Shown here: piece after piece, positions 16,421-24,263 of the stretch | Layout of the letters: the number at the start of each line of letters is the position of its first letter | How positions within the stretch are numbered: position 1 is the stretch's first letter | NCBI RefSeq assembly: GCF_000422885.1 | Contig: NZ_AUGX01000026.1 | Location: 18,095-82,094 of the forward strand | Source of the DNA: Ottowia thiooxydans DSM 14619 | Lineage (GTDB): Bacteria > Pseudomonadota > Gammaproteobacteria > Burkholderiales > Burkholderiaceae_C | Direction of reading: 5' to 3' | Length of the DNA: 64,000 nucleotides | Translations under genes and position numbers: made by a program | The notes under the pieces: generated by a model | Seen by the model: the letters and a program-made list of their open reading frames with translations, nothing else | Told to the model about the DNA's origin: nothing | Databases searched by the model: none

Positions 16421-16443
16421 AATGCAAGTTATTGATTTGCATT
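16421..16443. promoter_or_regulatory. Inverted repeat, candidate RtcR activator site
   Basis: AATGCAA-N9-TTGCATT lies about 25-60 bases upstream of the rsr sigma-54 promoter and about 95 bases upstream of rtcR. It is the only obvious dyad in this divergent intergenic region. Enhancer-binding proteins of this class bind dyads upstream of their promoters, so it is a candidate site for RtcR. The role is inferred from position. Confidence 0.5.
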
Positions 16444-16538
16444 GATTTATTTCCTGTTTCCTATCGAATTCACCAAACTCAATGCATAAAGGCTATTGAA
16501 AATACTAGAATTTCAGCTAGTAAGATATCTAGAAAGCT

Positions 16539-18143
16539 ATGGCTAAAAAGAACGTTGTCGTCGGTTTCATGGGAACCCAGCTGGATTCCGGTCAAGGCGC
16601 AGGTCGCTGGGAAAAGTGGCGGCCCACGATTTCCCTGGTTCAGCACGAAGACACACAGATTGACCGCCTGGAGTTGCTCTACACCACGCGCTATGAGGCC
16701 TTGGCCCACACCCTGGTGCGAGACATTGCGGGGGCTTCGCCGGGCACCGTCGTGAACCTGGTGCGCATCGATGTAGAAGACCCCTGGGATTTCGGTGAGA
16801 TGTACGCGGCGCTTTATGACTGGGCGCGCGCTTATCACTTTGATCCGGATCATGAGCAGTATTGGGCCCACATCACCACCGGCACCCATGTGGCGCAAAT
16901 CTGCATGTTCTTGATGGTGGAATCTCGCTTCATCCCTGGCGTGCTGCTGCAAACGGCTCCGCCGAAGAAACAGCAGGCGGGCAACCCTGGCAGCTACACG
17001 CTCATTGACCTGGATCTCTCGCGCTACAACGTTCTGGCCCAGCGCTTCAGCCAAGCCCATTCGGAAGCGCTGGAGTTCCTGAAAAGTGGCATCCCTACTC
17101 GCAATCAGCGCTTCAATGCCTTGATCGAGGAGATTGAGCGCGTGGCTGTGCGCTCGCACGCGCCTATCTTGCTCACAGGCCCCACCGGCGCCGGCAAGTC
17201 CCATCTGGCGCGGCGCATGTTCGAGCTGAAGAAGTCGCGCCATCAGGTGCAAGGCGATTTTGTCGAGGTGAACTGCGCCACCTTGCGTGGGGATGGGGCC
17301 GCCTCCACCTTGTTCGGCCACAAGAAGGGGGCTTTCACAGGAGCTGCTGCAGACCGGGCGGGGCTGCTGCGCACGGCGCATCAGGGTGTGCTTTTTCTTG
17401 ATGAAATCGGCGAGCTGGGGCTGGACGAGCAGGCCATGCTGCTGAAGGCCGTGGAAGAGAAACGTTTCTTTCCTATGGGCAGCGACCGCGAGGTCAGCAG
17501 CGATTTCCAGCTGATCGCCGGCACCAACCGTGATCTGCGCCTTGATGTGGCGCAGGGGCGTTTTCGAGAAGACTTGTTCGCACGTATCAACCTCTGGGCG
17601 TACACACTGCCCAGCTTGGCACAGCGCCCGGAAGATATCGAGCCCAATATGGACCATCTGCTCATACGAGCAGCTGCAGAAACAGGCCAAGCCGTTCGTT
17701 TTAACGCCGAGGCCAAGACGAGATATCTTCAGTTCGCCAAATCCGCAGAGGCACTTTGGAGCGGCAACTTCCGCGATTTATCTGCCAGCGTGACACGCAT
17801 GGCAACGCTAGCCGATGGTGGGCGTATTTCCACGGCGCTGGTAGATGCTGAAATACAGCGCCTACGATGGCTATGGCAACCGGCAGGGGAGTTAACGGCA
17901 CCAAACGTCGACCTTGGCGCCCTGCTACCGGTGGATGCCGAGAGCAAGCTGGACCTGTTCGACCGCATGCAACTCGAAAGCGTTGTTCGCGTATGCAGAG
18001 AGTCGCCAACGCTTTCCGAGGCAGGGCGACGCCTCTTTGATCAGTCACGCATGCAGCGCTCAGTGGTGAACGACGCTGATCGGCTGCGGAAATATTTGCT
18101 CAAGTTTGAGTTGACTTGGGATGAAGTGCGCCAACAGGCGTGA
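16539..18143 (+). CDS. rtcR: Sigma-54-dependent RNA-repair activator RtcR
   Basis: The 534-residue activator has an N-terminal RtcR/CARF-type sensory domain (about 1-185; VVVGFMGTQLDSG, TTRYEALAHTLVRDI, YWAHITTGTHVAQICMFLM). An AAA+ domain follows with Walker A GPTGAGKS near residue 214, the sigma-54 contact loop GAFTGA near 264, and LFLDEIGELGLDEQAM (Walker B). A C-terminal helix-turn-helix region (SEAGRRLFDQSR) ends the protein. The sensory domain is thought to detect RNA-end or cyclic-nucleotide signals released by RNA damage. It is divergent from rsr across 206 bases and should activate the sigma-54 promoter there. The length is normal. Confidence 0.96.
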   Translation: MAKKNVVVGFMGTQLDSGQGAGRWEKWRPTISLVQHEDTQIDRLELLYTTRYEALAHTLVRDIAGASPGTVVNLVRIDVEDPWDFGEMYAALYDWARAYHFDPDHEQYWAHITTGTHVAQICMFLMVESRFIPGVLLQTAPPKKQQAGNPGSYTLIDLDLSRYNVLAQRFSQAHSEALEFLKSGIPTRNQRFNALIEEIERVAVRSHAPILLTGPTGAGKSHLARRMFELKKSRHQVQGDFVEVNCATLRGDGAASTLFGHKKGAFTGAAADRAGLLRTAHQGVLFLDEIGELGLDEQAMLLKAVEEKRFFPMGSDREVSSDFQLIAGTNRDLRLDVAQGRFREDLFARINLWAYTLPSLAQRPEDIEPNMDHLLIRAAAETGQAVRFNAEAKTRYLQFAKSAEALWSGNFRDLSASVTRMATLADGGRISTALVDAEIQRLRWLWQPAGELTAPNVDLGALLPVDAESKLDLFDRMQLESVVRVCRESPTLSEAGRRLFDQSRMQRSVVNDADRLRKYLLKFELTWDEVRQQA

Positions 18144-18219
18144 GGCGGTTCTCGGTAAGCCTTTGGCGCTGCGCTGTTTGATCCATTGACGGGGTTTTAC
18201 GGTCGATGTTGTCTACGAT

Positions 18220-19122
18220 CTAGAGCTCGCGTGCAAGCTCCATGACGATTTCGCGAACCCATCGTTGCCCGCTGTGGCTATGGTTTCGCTCGTGCCACAA
18301 CATGCTCACGCTGAAGCCCTGCACAGGGAACGGGCATTCGACAATCATGAGTGCATCGCGGTGATCGCGCACCAGCCGCTCCGGCACCAAGGCTACAAAG
18401 TCCGAGTGGGCAACGATCTCCGGCACGACCAGAAACGACGCGGCGGAAAGCGCCACCTTGCGGCGGTAGCCTAGCGCTGCGAGACCTTCGTCTACCGGGG
18501 TTGTGAAGTCCCCGCCACGTAGCGAGACGATGACATGATCAAGCTGCGCGAAGCGCTCCACGGAGAGACTGCCCCGCAGCCCGGGATGCCCTCGCCGGCC
18601 GATGAGCACGTATCGCTCATCGAAGAGATGTCGGCTGCGGAGGCTGCCAGGGCCGTGCTCGGGCGTCATCAGCGCCAGATCGACCTCGCCACCAGCCATT
18701 TGTGTTTCCAACGCAGACGGTTCGAGATGGCGCAAGGCAATCCGCAGACCGGGCGCTTGCTTTCTAAGCGCAACGGCCAACGGCCGAACCACTGCCGTCT
18801 GGAGATAGTCGGTACAGGCGATGACGACGGTGAGGTCAGCCTTTTCGGGGTTGAAGTGGCGGTGCTCGGCCAACGTGGCGCGTACTTGATCGAGCGCCTG
18901 GCGAAGCGGGCCAAGCAATTCCAGAGCTTTGGCCGTGGGCGTCATTCCACGTTGAATCGGGATCAGCAAAGGGTCATCAAACAGTTCGCGCAGGCGGCCT
19001 AACTGTGTGCTGACAGCCGGTTGGCTGAGGTGCAGGCGCTCGGCAGCGCGCGTCACGTTCTGTTCCGCCAGGAGAGTTTCCAGAGTGACCAAGAGATTGA
19101 GATCCAGCTTCTTGCTATCCAT
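18220..19122 (-). CDS. LysR-type regulator (NodD-like group)
   Basis: The 300-residue protein opens MDSKKLDLNLLVTLETLLAEQNVTRAAERLHLSQPAVSTQLGRLRELFDDPLLI, a canonical LysR helix-turn-helix of the NodD/NahR-like subgroup, and continues into an effector-binding domain (about 90-295). It is divergent from the quinone-reductase-like gene, so it probably controls it. CTATCCA/TGGATAG motifs overlap its start codon (about 19115-19133), and one CTATCCA copy recurs near the other gene at 19196-19202; these could be operator half-sites. It is convergent with rtcR. The inducer is unknown. Confidence 0.88.
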   Translation of the reverse strand: MDSKKLDLNLLVTLETLLAEQNVTRAAERLHLSQPAVSTQLGRLRELFDDPLLIPIQRGMTPTAKALELLGPLRQALDQVRATLAEHRHFNPEKADLTVVIACTDYLQTAVVRPLAVALRKQAPGLRIALRHLEPSALETQMAGGEVDLALMTPEHGPGSLRSRHLFDERYVLIGRRGHPGLRGSLSVERFAQLDHVIVSLRGGDFTTPVDEGLAALGYRRKVALSAASFLVVPEIVAHSDFVALVPERLVRDHRDALMIVECPFPVQGFSVSMLWHERNHSHSGQRWVREIVMELAREL

Positions 19123-19222
19123 TTTTTGGATAGTAGAGGAAAAGTGTTTTTATTTCACAGATACCTGAAGCCTGTCCAAACTGCTGCTTATTCAACTATC
19201 CACGCGCTGTGAAAGCCAAGAC

Positions 19223-20014
19223 ATGCAGTTAATCAACAGAAAGAATGTCCTCATCGTTCATGCGCACCCCGAGCGGACCTCCGTGACGCACCAACTCTCC
19301 GATATCGCTTCCGAGGTGCTGAAGGCTCAAGGCCACGAGGTCTTGCACTCAGATCTGTACGGCATGGGATGGAAGGCTGTATTCGATGACCAGGACTTCC
19401 CCCAGCGAGTCAATCAGGATCGCTTGTCTTTCATCGAAGAGTCAGGGAACGCGTTCTCCAATGGTTGGCAAACGCCCGATGTCGTAGAGGAGCAGCGCAA
19501 GATTCTGGCTGCCAACGCGGTGATTCTGATTTTTCCCCTGTGGTGGTACAGCATGCCGGCCATCATGAAGGGGTGGGTGGACCGCGTGTGGGCCTTTGGC
19601 CTGGCCTACGGCTACCGAGGGGCTGGTAACACCTATCGCTACGGAGAAGGCGGCTTTGCGGGAAAGCGAGCGCTGCTGGGTGTGTCTGTGGGCGGTTCGG
19701 CCCAGGACTATTCCCCACGTGGCATCAATGGGCCCTTGGAGCAACTGCTTTTCCCCATCACGCACGGCACCCTGTTCTTTCCTGGCATGCAGGTACTACC
19801 GACTTTCGCGGTGTACGGAACTGCAGGGCTAGAAGCCAAAGGCATGGCCGAGGCCACCATGGCGTGGCGCAGCCGGGTGGAGCGGCTGTTTGAAGACGAG
19901 CCTATAGCGTTCCGTTCACAGAACGGCGGCGACTACCCGGACCGCCATGTGCTTGCAGACCACGTTGCGCCGAATCAGACTGGTTTGACAGCGCACATCG
20001 CGGATGTTTCTTGA
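19223..20014 (+). CDS. NAD(P)H:quinone oxidoreductase, flavodoxin-like fold
   Basis: The 263-residue protein begins MQLINRKNVLIVHAHPERTSVTHQL, the phosphate-binding loop of the Flavodoxin_2/NQO1-MdaB family. Further family segments are ILIFPLWWYSMPAIMKGWVDRVWAFGLAYGY and GGSAQDYSPRGINGP, matching the FMN/FAD- and quinone-binding loops. Such enzymes reduce quinones or nitro compounds by two electrons in the cytoplasm. The divergent LysR-type gene 100 bases away is its likely regulator. The exact substrate is unknown. Confidence 0.85.
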   Translation: MQLINRKNVLIVHAHPERTSVTHQLSDIASEVLKAQGHEVLHSDLYGMGWKAVFDDQDFPQRVNQDRLSFIEESGNAFSNGWQTPDVVEEQRKILAANAVILIFPLWWYSMPAIMKGWVDRVWAFGLAYGYRGAGNTYRYGEGGFAGKRALLGVSVGGSAQDYSPRGINGPLEQLLFPITHGTLFFPGMQVLPTFAVYGTAGLEAKGMAEATMAWRSRVERLFEDEPIAFRSQNGGDYPDRHVLADHVAPNQTGLTAHIADVS

Positions 20015-20273
20015 CCTCCCCGTGATGCTGGGGGAAGCCGGCTCTCCAAAACCATAGCGGTAGTTACAGGGGAAAGATCGTTGTGAGGCGGGCTGCAATC
20101 AAAACATTTGCTGTTGCAGCATGTGCAGTGCATGAGTAGGAGGGCGAGAAATTGACATAATACGCAGCAGTTGTTTCTGAGTACCTTAGGGTGTATCTAT
20201 TCGCAAACCGCATGCGATTAGGCTATCCCTTTACTCATTCTGGCCTAACGGATCATCCAAGAGGAGCCGTCAT

Positions 20274-22883
20274 ATGCAACGTTCGGGATCAGTACCCATG
20301 AGAAGTGCGAGTCATTTCAGCCGCTTGAAACGGTGCATGCAAACTGCAGGGCTGATGCTGCTCGCCGCTGGTTTTCAAACGGGAGCGGTAGCCGCCTGGG
20401 TGCCGGATGCGACGATGTTGACACCGAGAGCGCAGCATGCGGGTGCGTTGCTCGATGACGGTTCTGTTGCCGTGTTCGGTGGGGTTAACCGAAATGGGTT
20501 TGTTTTGGATGCCGAGCGATTGACTAGCGGCACCTGGGCGTCCTTGGGTGTGATGGGCATCAACGGCAATGTCACGGAGGCCGTGACGTTAGGTACGGGG
20601 CAGGTTCTTGTTCGCACCGATGCAAGCAGGCAAGCACGTCTGTACGACCCGGTGACGAACGCATGGTCCGACGCGGGAATGCAGACAGTTGTGCGCGGCC
20701 TGCCTTCCATGACGCTGCTGTCAGATGGCAGAGTGCTGGTGGCCGGTGGCAGCAATGAGAGATCAGCAGAACTTTATGATCCCGTGACCCGCTCCTGGGC
20801 CGCTACGGGCAGCATGGCTACGGCGCGACGTGCCCATACTGCCGTGCTGATGCGGGATGGGCGTGTGTTGGTGGCGTCAGGAACCCAGTCAAGCGGACAG
20901 GTCCCTGGAGCGGAAATCTACGATCCGCTCACAGGCTCATGGTCACTGGCTGCACCGCCGCTGGTTCCGCGCCACTACGCAAGTATGAATCTGCTGGCTG
21001 ACGGACGCCTGCTGCTGGCGGGGGGATATACGTCTGGTGGCGTGACAGGGCAATCGGAGGTGTACGACCCTGCTGCCAACACCTGGACGGCCACGGGCAC
21101 GCTTAGCTTTCCGCGTAACGGCACGATGGGCTCTCCCTTGGCACATGCCACGGTGTTGGTCTCCGGCAAGGTGCTGATCGTCGGGGGCGCTGATGGAGCG
21201 CGCAATGCCCAGAAAACTGCGGAACTGTACGACCCCGCAACGGGCTTTTGGAGCAATGCAGACGTGATCACCGTGGGAAGAGAAAACGGCAACGCCCATC
21301 TTCTGCCCAGTGGCGAGGTTTTGCTGGCGGGGGGATATGAATCAAATCCTGCGACAACTTTCTTTGGAGAAGCTGCCCGCTATCAGCCAACAGTTCCCTT
21401 GGGCCCTGCCGCTGTGCTGGATGCGCTGCCGCTGCTGCAGCGTCGTGGCCAGGCACTGACCTTGACCGGAAGCGGGTTCAAGGGCGCTGGCGGCACCAGC
21501 ACACCGCAACTGCATTTGCAGCGCGTGGGAAACGGCAACATCACACTCCTGAGCGCTGCATCACATACCAGCACGAGCTTCCAATCACCCGCACTGGGTG
21601 TGCTCCCTGCGGGCCTATACATGGCGCGCCTGATTGTGGATGGTGTTCCTTCTATCGCTCAGATGGTCCGTTTCACTGACCCGGCCGGCACCCCCACGGG
21701 CACCGCTGGTGACCAGCAGGTTGAGGTACGCTGGACCGCTCCCGTTGATGACCGTGGCAATCCCCCGGTGGGCTATGAAGTCACTTCCAGTCCGGCCAGT
21801 GCAGGCTGTACAGCCACTGCGCCTGCATTGCAATGCACTGTGACTGGTTTGACGAACGGCACAGACTACAGATTCACCGTGCGCGCCAGGCACGCCAATG
21901 GCCTGGGGCCGGAGTCATCCATGTCTTCGGCCATACGGCCGGTGCCAAGCTTGAGCGCACCAAACAACCCGGCCGCCGTAGCCGGAAACACCACCGCAGA
22001 TGTCACCTGGCTGGCGCCAGACCATGACGGAGGCAGTGCCATCATCCGCTATACCGTGACCGCCGAGCAAGATGGCACCGGACAGTGCACGACGACTGGT
22101 GCGCTTGGATGCACGGTCACGAATCTGACCAATGGCACGAACTACAGCTTTGTGATCGTGGCCAATAACGGTGTCACAGATTCACCTGTAGCCACCACCA
22201 ACGGGGTAGTTCCACAAGGCACACAGACCATCAACTTTCCCCAGCCTTCCCCGCAGATCGTGGGAGAGTCATACACGCCACAGGCCACAGCCACTTCGGG
22301 CCTTGCGGTGAGTATCAGCGTGGATAGCGGCGTTTGCACTATCGCCACGCCGGGAGTTGTGGAGTTCAGTGCTGCGGGTTCCTGCACACTGCGAGCTACC
22401 CAGACAGGGGATACAGCTTTCGTGGCTGCTCCCCCAGTCGTCAGGACGTTTGACGTCGTGTTGCCTACGCAATCGATCGTGGTGAGCTCAACGCCTAATC
22501 CATCGCTCGCCGGCCAAGAGGTGACATTCACGATCTCCGTTGAGCCGCTGGCGGGCGCGCAGGCCAACATCCTTGCCAAAGCCGCACCCGTTCCCGGGGG
22601 CACGGTAGAGATTTCAGAGGGCGGAACATTGCTAGGCTCGGCCCCGCTGGTCGCAGGCCAGGCGACCATCACCACCACGCAGCTCACCACACCGGGTTCG
22701 CACCTAATCGTTGCACGCTACAGCGGTGATGACAACTATCCTGAGCAGCGCAGTGCCGCGTTTGATCAGGTGGTTGCCGGGAGTACTACCGTCCCCGTGC
22801 CGACACTCAGTCAATGGGGGCTGATACTGCTTTCTCTGGTTGTAGGAGGATGGGCAGTAGCCCGCAGGCGCGTGTTGGGTTGA
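20274..22883 (+). CDS. Kelch-repeat and Fn3 surface protein with IPTL-CTERM sorting signal
   Basis: The 869-residue protein has an N-terminal signal region (about 1-42). Some six Kelch-like beta-propeller repeats follow (about 50-375; pattern LxDGRVLVAGG...AELYDPVTRSWxxTG), then two fibronectin type III domains (about 478-645), an Ig-like repeat (about 735-835; GGTVEISEGGTLLGSAPLVAGQ), and the C-terminal tripartite signal VPTLSQWG, a hydrophobic helix and a basic ARRR end. IPTL-CTERM tails are processed by exosortase H in other Burkholderiales; no exosortase gene is in this window. It probably serves at the cell surface. The ATG at 20274 is preceded by GAGGAG. A TTGACA hexamer at 20152-20157 may be part of its promoter. 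Confidence 0.88.
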   Translation: MQRSGSVPMRSASHFSRLKRCMQTAGLMLLAAGFQTGAVAAWVPDATMLTPRAQHAGALLDDGSVAVFGGVNRNGFVLDAERLTSGTWASLGVMGINGNVTEAVTLGTGQVLVRTDASRQARLYDPVTNAWSDAGMQTVVRGLPSMTLLSDGRVLVAGGSNERSAELYDPVTRSWAATGSMATARRAHTAVLMRDGRVLVASGTQSSGQVPGAEIYDPLTGSWSLAAPPLVPRHYASMNLLADGRLLLAGGYTSGGVTGQSEVYDPAANTWTATGTLSFPRNGTMGSPLAHATVLVSGKVLIVGGADGARNAQKTAELYDPATGFWSNADVITVGRENGNAHLLPSGEVLLAGGYESNPATTFFGEAARYQPTVPLGPAAVLDALPLLQRRGQALTLTGSGFKGAGGTSTPQLHLQRVGNGNITLLSAASHTSTSFQSPALGVLPAGLYMARLIVDGVPSIAQMVRFTDPAGTPTGTAGDQQVEVRWTAPVDDRGNPPVGYEVTSSPASAGCTATAPALQCTVTGLTNGTDYRFTVRARHANGLGPESSMSSAIRPVPSLSAPNNPAAVAGNTTADVTWLAPDHDGGSAIIRYTVTAEQDGTGQCTTTGALGCTVTNLTNGTNYSFVIVANNGVTDSPVATTNGVVPQGTQTINFPQPSPQIVGESYTPQATATSGLAVSISVDSGVCTIATPGVVEFSAAGSCTLRATQTGDTAFVAAPPVVRTFDVVLPTQSIVVSSTPNPSLAGQEVTFTISVEPLAGAQANILAKAAPVPGGTVEISEGGTLLGSAPLVAGQATITTTQLTTPGSHLIVARYSGDDNYPEQRSAAFDQVVAGSTTVPVPTLSQWGLILLSLVVGGWAVARRRVLG

Positions 22884-22943
22884 ATCGGTCCGCGCTCGCC
22901 TGCGTGAACTCAAGCCGAGCGTGAGTTCTTGACTGTGCCGGGA

Positions 22944-22967
22944 CCGCCGAGCTCCTGCTCGGCATCT
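22944..22967. repeat. Dispersed hairpin repeat, copy 1
   Basis: GCCGAGCTCCTGCTCGGC forms a perfect 7-bp stem (GCCGAGC/GCTCGGC) around TCCT. A near-identical unit lies at 24170-24193 and a degraded one at 59042-59075. All three are intergenic. It may act as a terminator for the Kelch gene or be a nonautonomous mobile repeat. Confidence 0.6.
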
Positions 22968-23140
22968 CCCCTCTCCATCACCACTCACACAACTCCGTCA
23001 TTCTCAGCACGGGAAAGACGGCCCCGCGCTTGCGTTCAAGATGTCACTTGGTGATCTGCTCACGAACGAAGGTGGGGACTTTGCTAGATTCGGGCACAGT
23101 GCAATTTGCTGAATCATCTTCACTGGTTTGATATAGATCT

Positions 23141-24082
23141 ATGGCCGACATTCAACTTTTCCGTCTACAAGCCGACTCTGTCATCGAGCTGGGGAGTCAT
23201 TCTGCAGCTCTGGAGAGAAATCTCCAGGCGCTTGTCGAAACTCACATGGAAACGTTTCTCGGCGTACGTTTTCTAGCGACTGAATACACCACAGGAAAAA
23301 CGCATCGCGGCCGAATCGATTCCTTGGGTTTAGATGAAAACGACTGCCCCGTCATCATTGAGTACAAGCGCCACAGCAAAGAGAACGTCATCAATCAAGG
23401 CCTGTTCTACCTTGATTGGCTACTGGACCACAAGGCTGAATTCCGTTGGTTAGTCATGGAAAAGCTAGGAAAGGATGTGGCCGATGCGGTGGAGTGGGAA
23501 GGAACACGCCTGATTTGCATAGCTGCTGACTTCACCAAATACGACCAGCACGCGGTGCAGCAGATTCCACGCAACATTGAGTTGATTCGCTACAAACATT
23601 TCGGCACGGAACTCTTGTTGCTTGAGTTGGTAAATACACAAACTTCTGTAGATGCCAAGCCGATTTCTGCCAATGTGATGAAACCTGGCCCGGAGAATTC
23701 GGCTGAAGATGTGCCAAAGCCCGTGTCCAAGGACAAAAGCTTTATAGAGCAAATGGCCCTTGCACATGAAGACATTCGTGCGCTGTATGGTGAGCTGAGT
23801 TCGTTCTTGTATTCGCTGGGCGATGACGTGACGGAGAAGCAGCTACATCTGTATATGGCATTCAAGAAGCTCAAGAACTTTGCCGCCGTAGTACCGAAAG
23901 CGAACCGTTTGCAGGTGTATTTGAAGCTGGCTCCCGGCAGCGTGGCTTTAGAGACGGGTTTCAGTCGTGATGTCAGCAATGTCGGACATTGGGGGACCGG
24001 TGATGTTGAGCTGATCCTGAACACTGTTGCCGACTTAGAGAAAGCCAAGCCTCTGTTAGAACGTGCGTATCAAGAGGGGTGA
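23141..24082 (+). CDS. NucS-like PD-(D/E)XK nuclease domain protein with DUF5655-type C-terminus
   Basis: The 313-residue protein has an N-terminal NucS/DUF91-like nuclease domain: GKTHRGRIDSLGLDENDCPVIIEYKR (about residues 50-75) supplies D-x(n)-E-x-K, followed by INQGLFYLDWLLDHKAEF. The C-terminal half (DDVTEKQLHLYMAFKKLKNFAAVVPKANRLQVYLKL ... GTGDVELILNTVADLEKAKPLLERAYQ) matches the DUF5655 type. Related proteins are usually annotated as hypothetical or endonuclease-like. It lies just before the type I restriction locus and may belong to the defence cluster, but it is on the opposite strand. The biochemical target is unknown. Confidence 0.8.
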   Translation: MADIQLFRLQADSVIELGSHSAALERNLQALVETHMETFLGVRFLATEYTTGKTHRGRIDSLGLDENDCPVIIEYKRHSKENVINQGLFYLDWLLDHKAEFRWLVMEKLGKDVADAVEWEGTRLICIAADFTKYDQHAVQQIPRNIELIRYKHFGTELLLLELVNTQTSVDAKPISANVMKPGPENSAEDVPKPVSKDKSFIEQMALAHEDIRALYGELSSFLYSLGDDVTEKQLHLYMAFKKLKNFAAVVPKANRLQVYLKLAPGSVALETGFSRDVSNVGHWGTGDVELILNTVADLEKAKPLLERAYQEG

Positions 24083-24169
24083 GTGCAATTGGGAGCCCAT
24101 GCGCATCAGAAGCAACCTATCGAGGTTGAAATCTACCGTTGAGCGTTTTGGTATTCGGCATTCCTGGGG

Positions 24170-24193
24170 CCGCCGAGCTCCTGCTCGGCATCT
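24170..24193. repeat. Dispersed hairpin repeat, copy 2
   Basis: GCCGAGCTCCTGCTCGGC recurs here, preceded by TTCCTGGG, between the NucS-like gene and the end of the convergent hsdR gene. The same core is at 22944-22967. The preceding TTCCTGGG also precedes the degraded copy at 59042-59075, so the repeat unit is longer than the hairpin. Confidence 0.6.
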
Positions 24194-24263
24194 TCAAGGC
24201 CTCTAGAAGCGCCGCAATGCCGAACTGGAGCTTTGGTGGTCGCAGGCCGGTGTTACCCCATGC

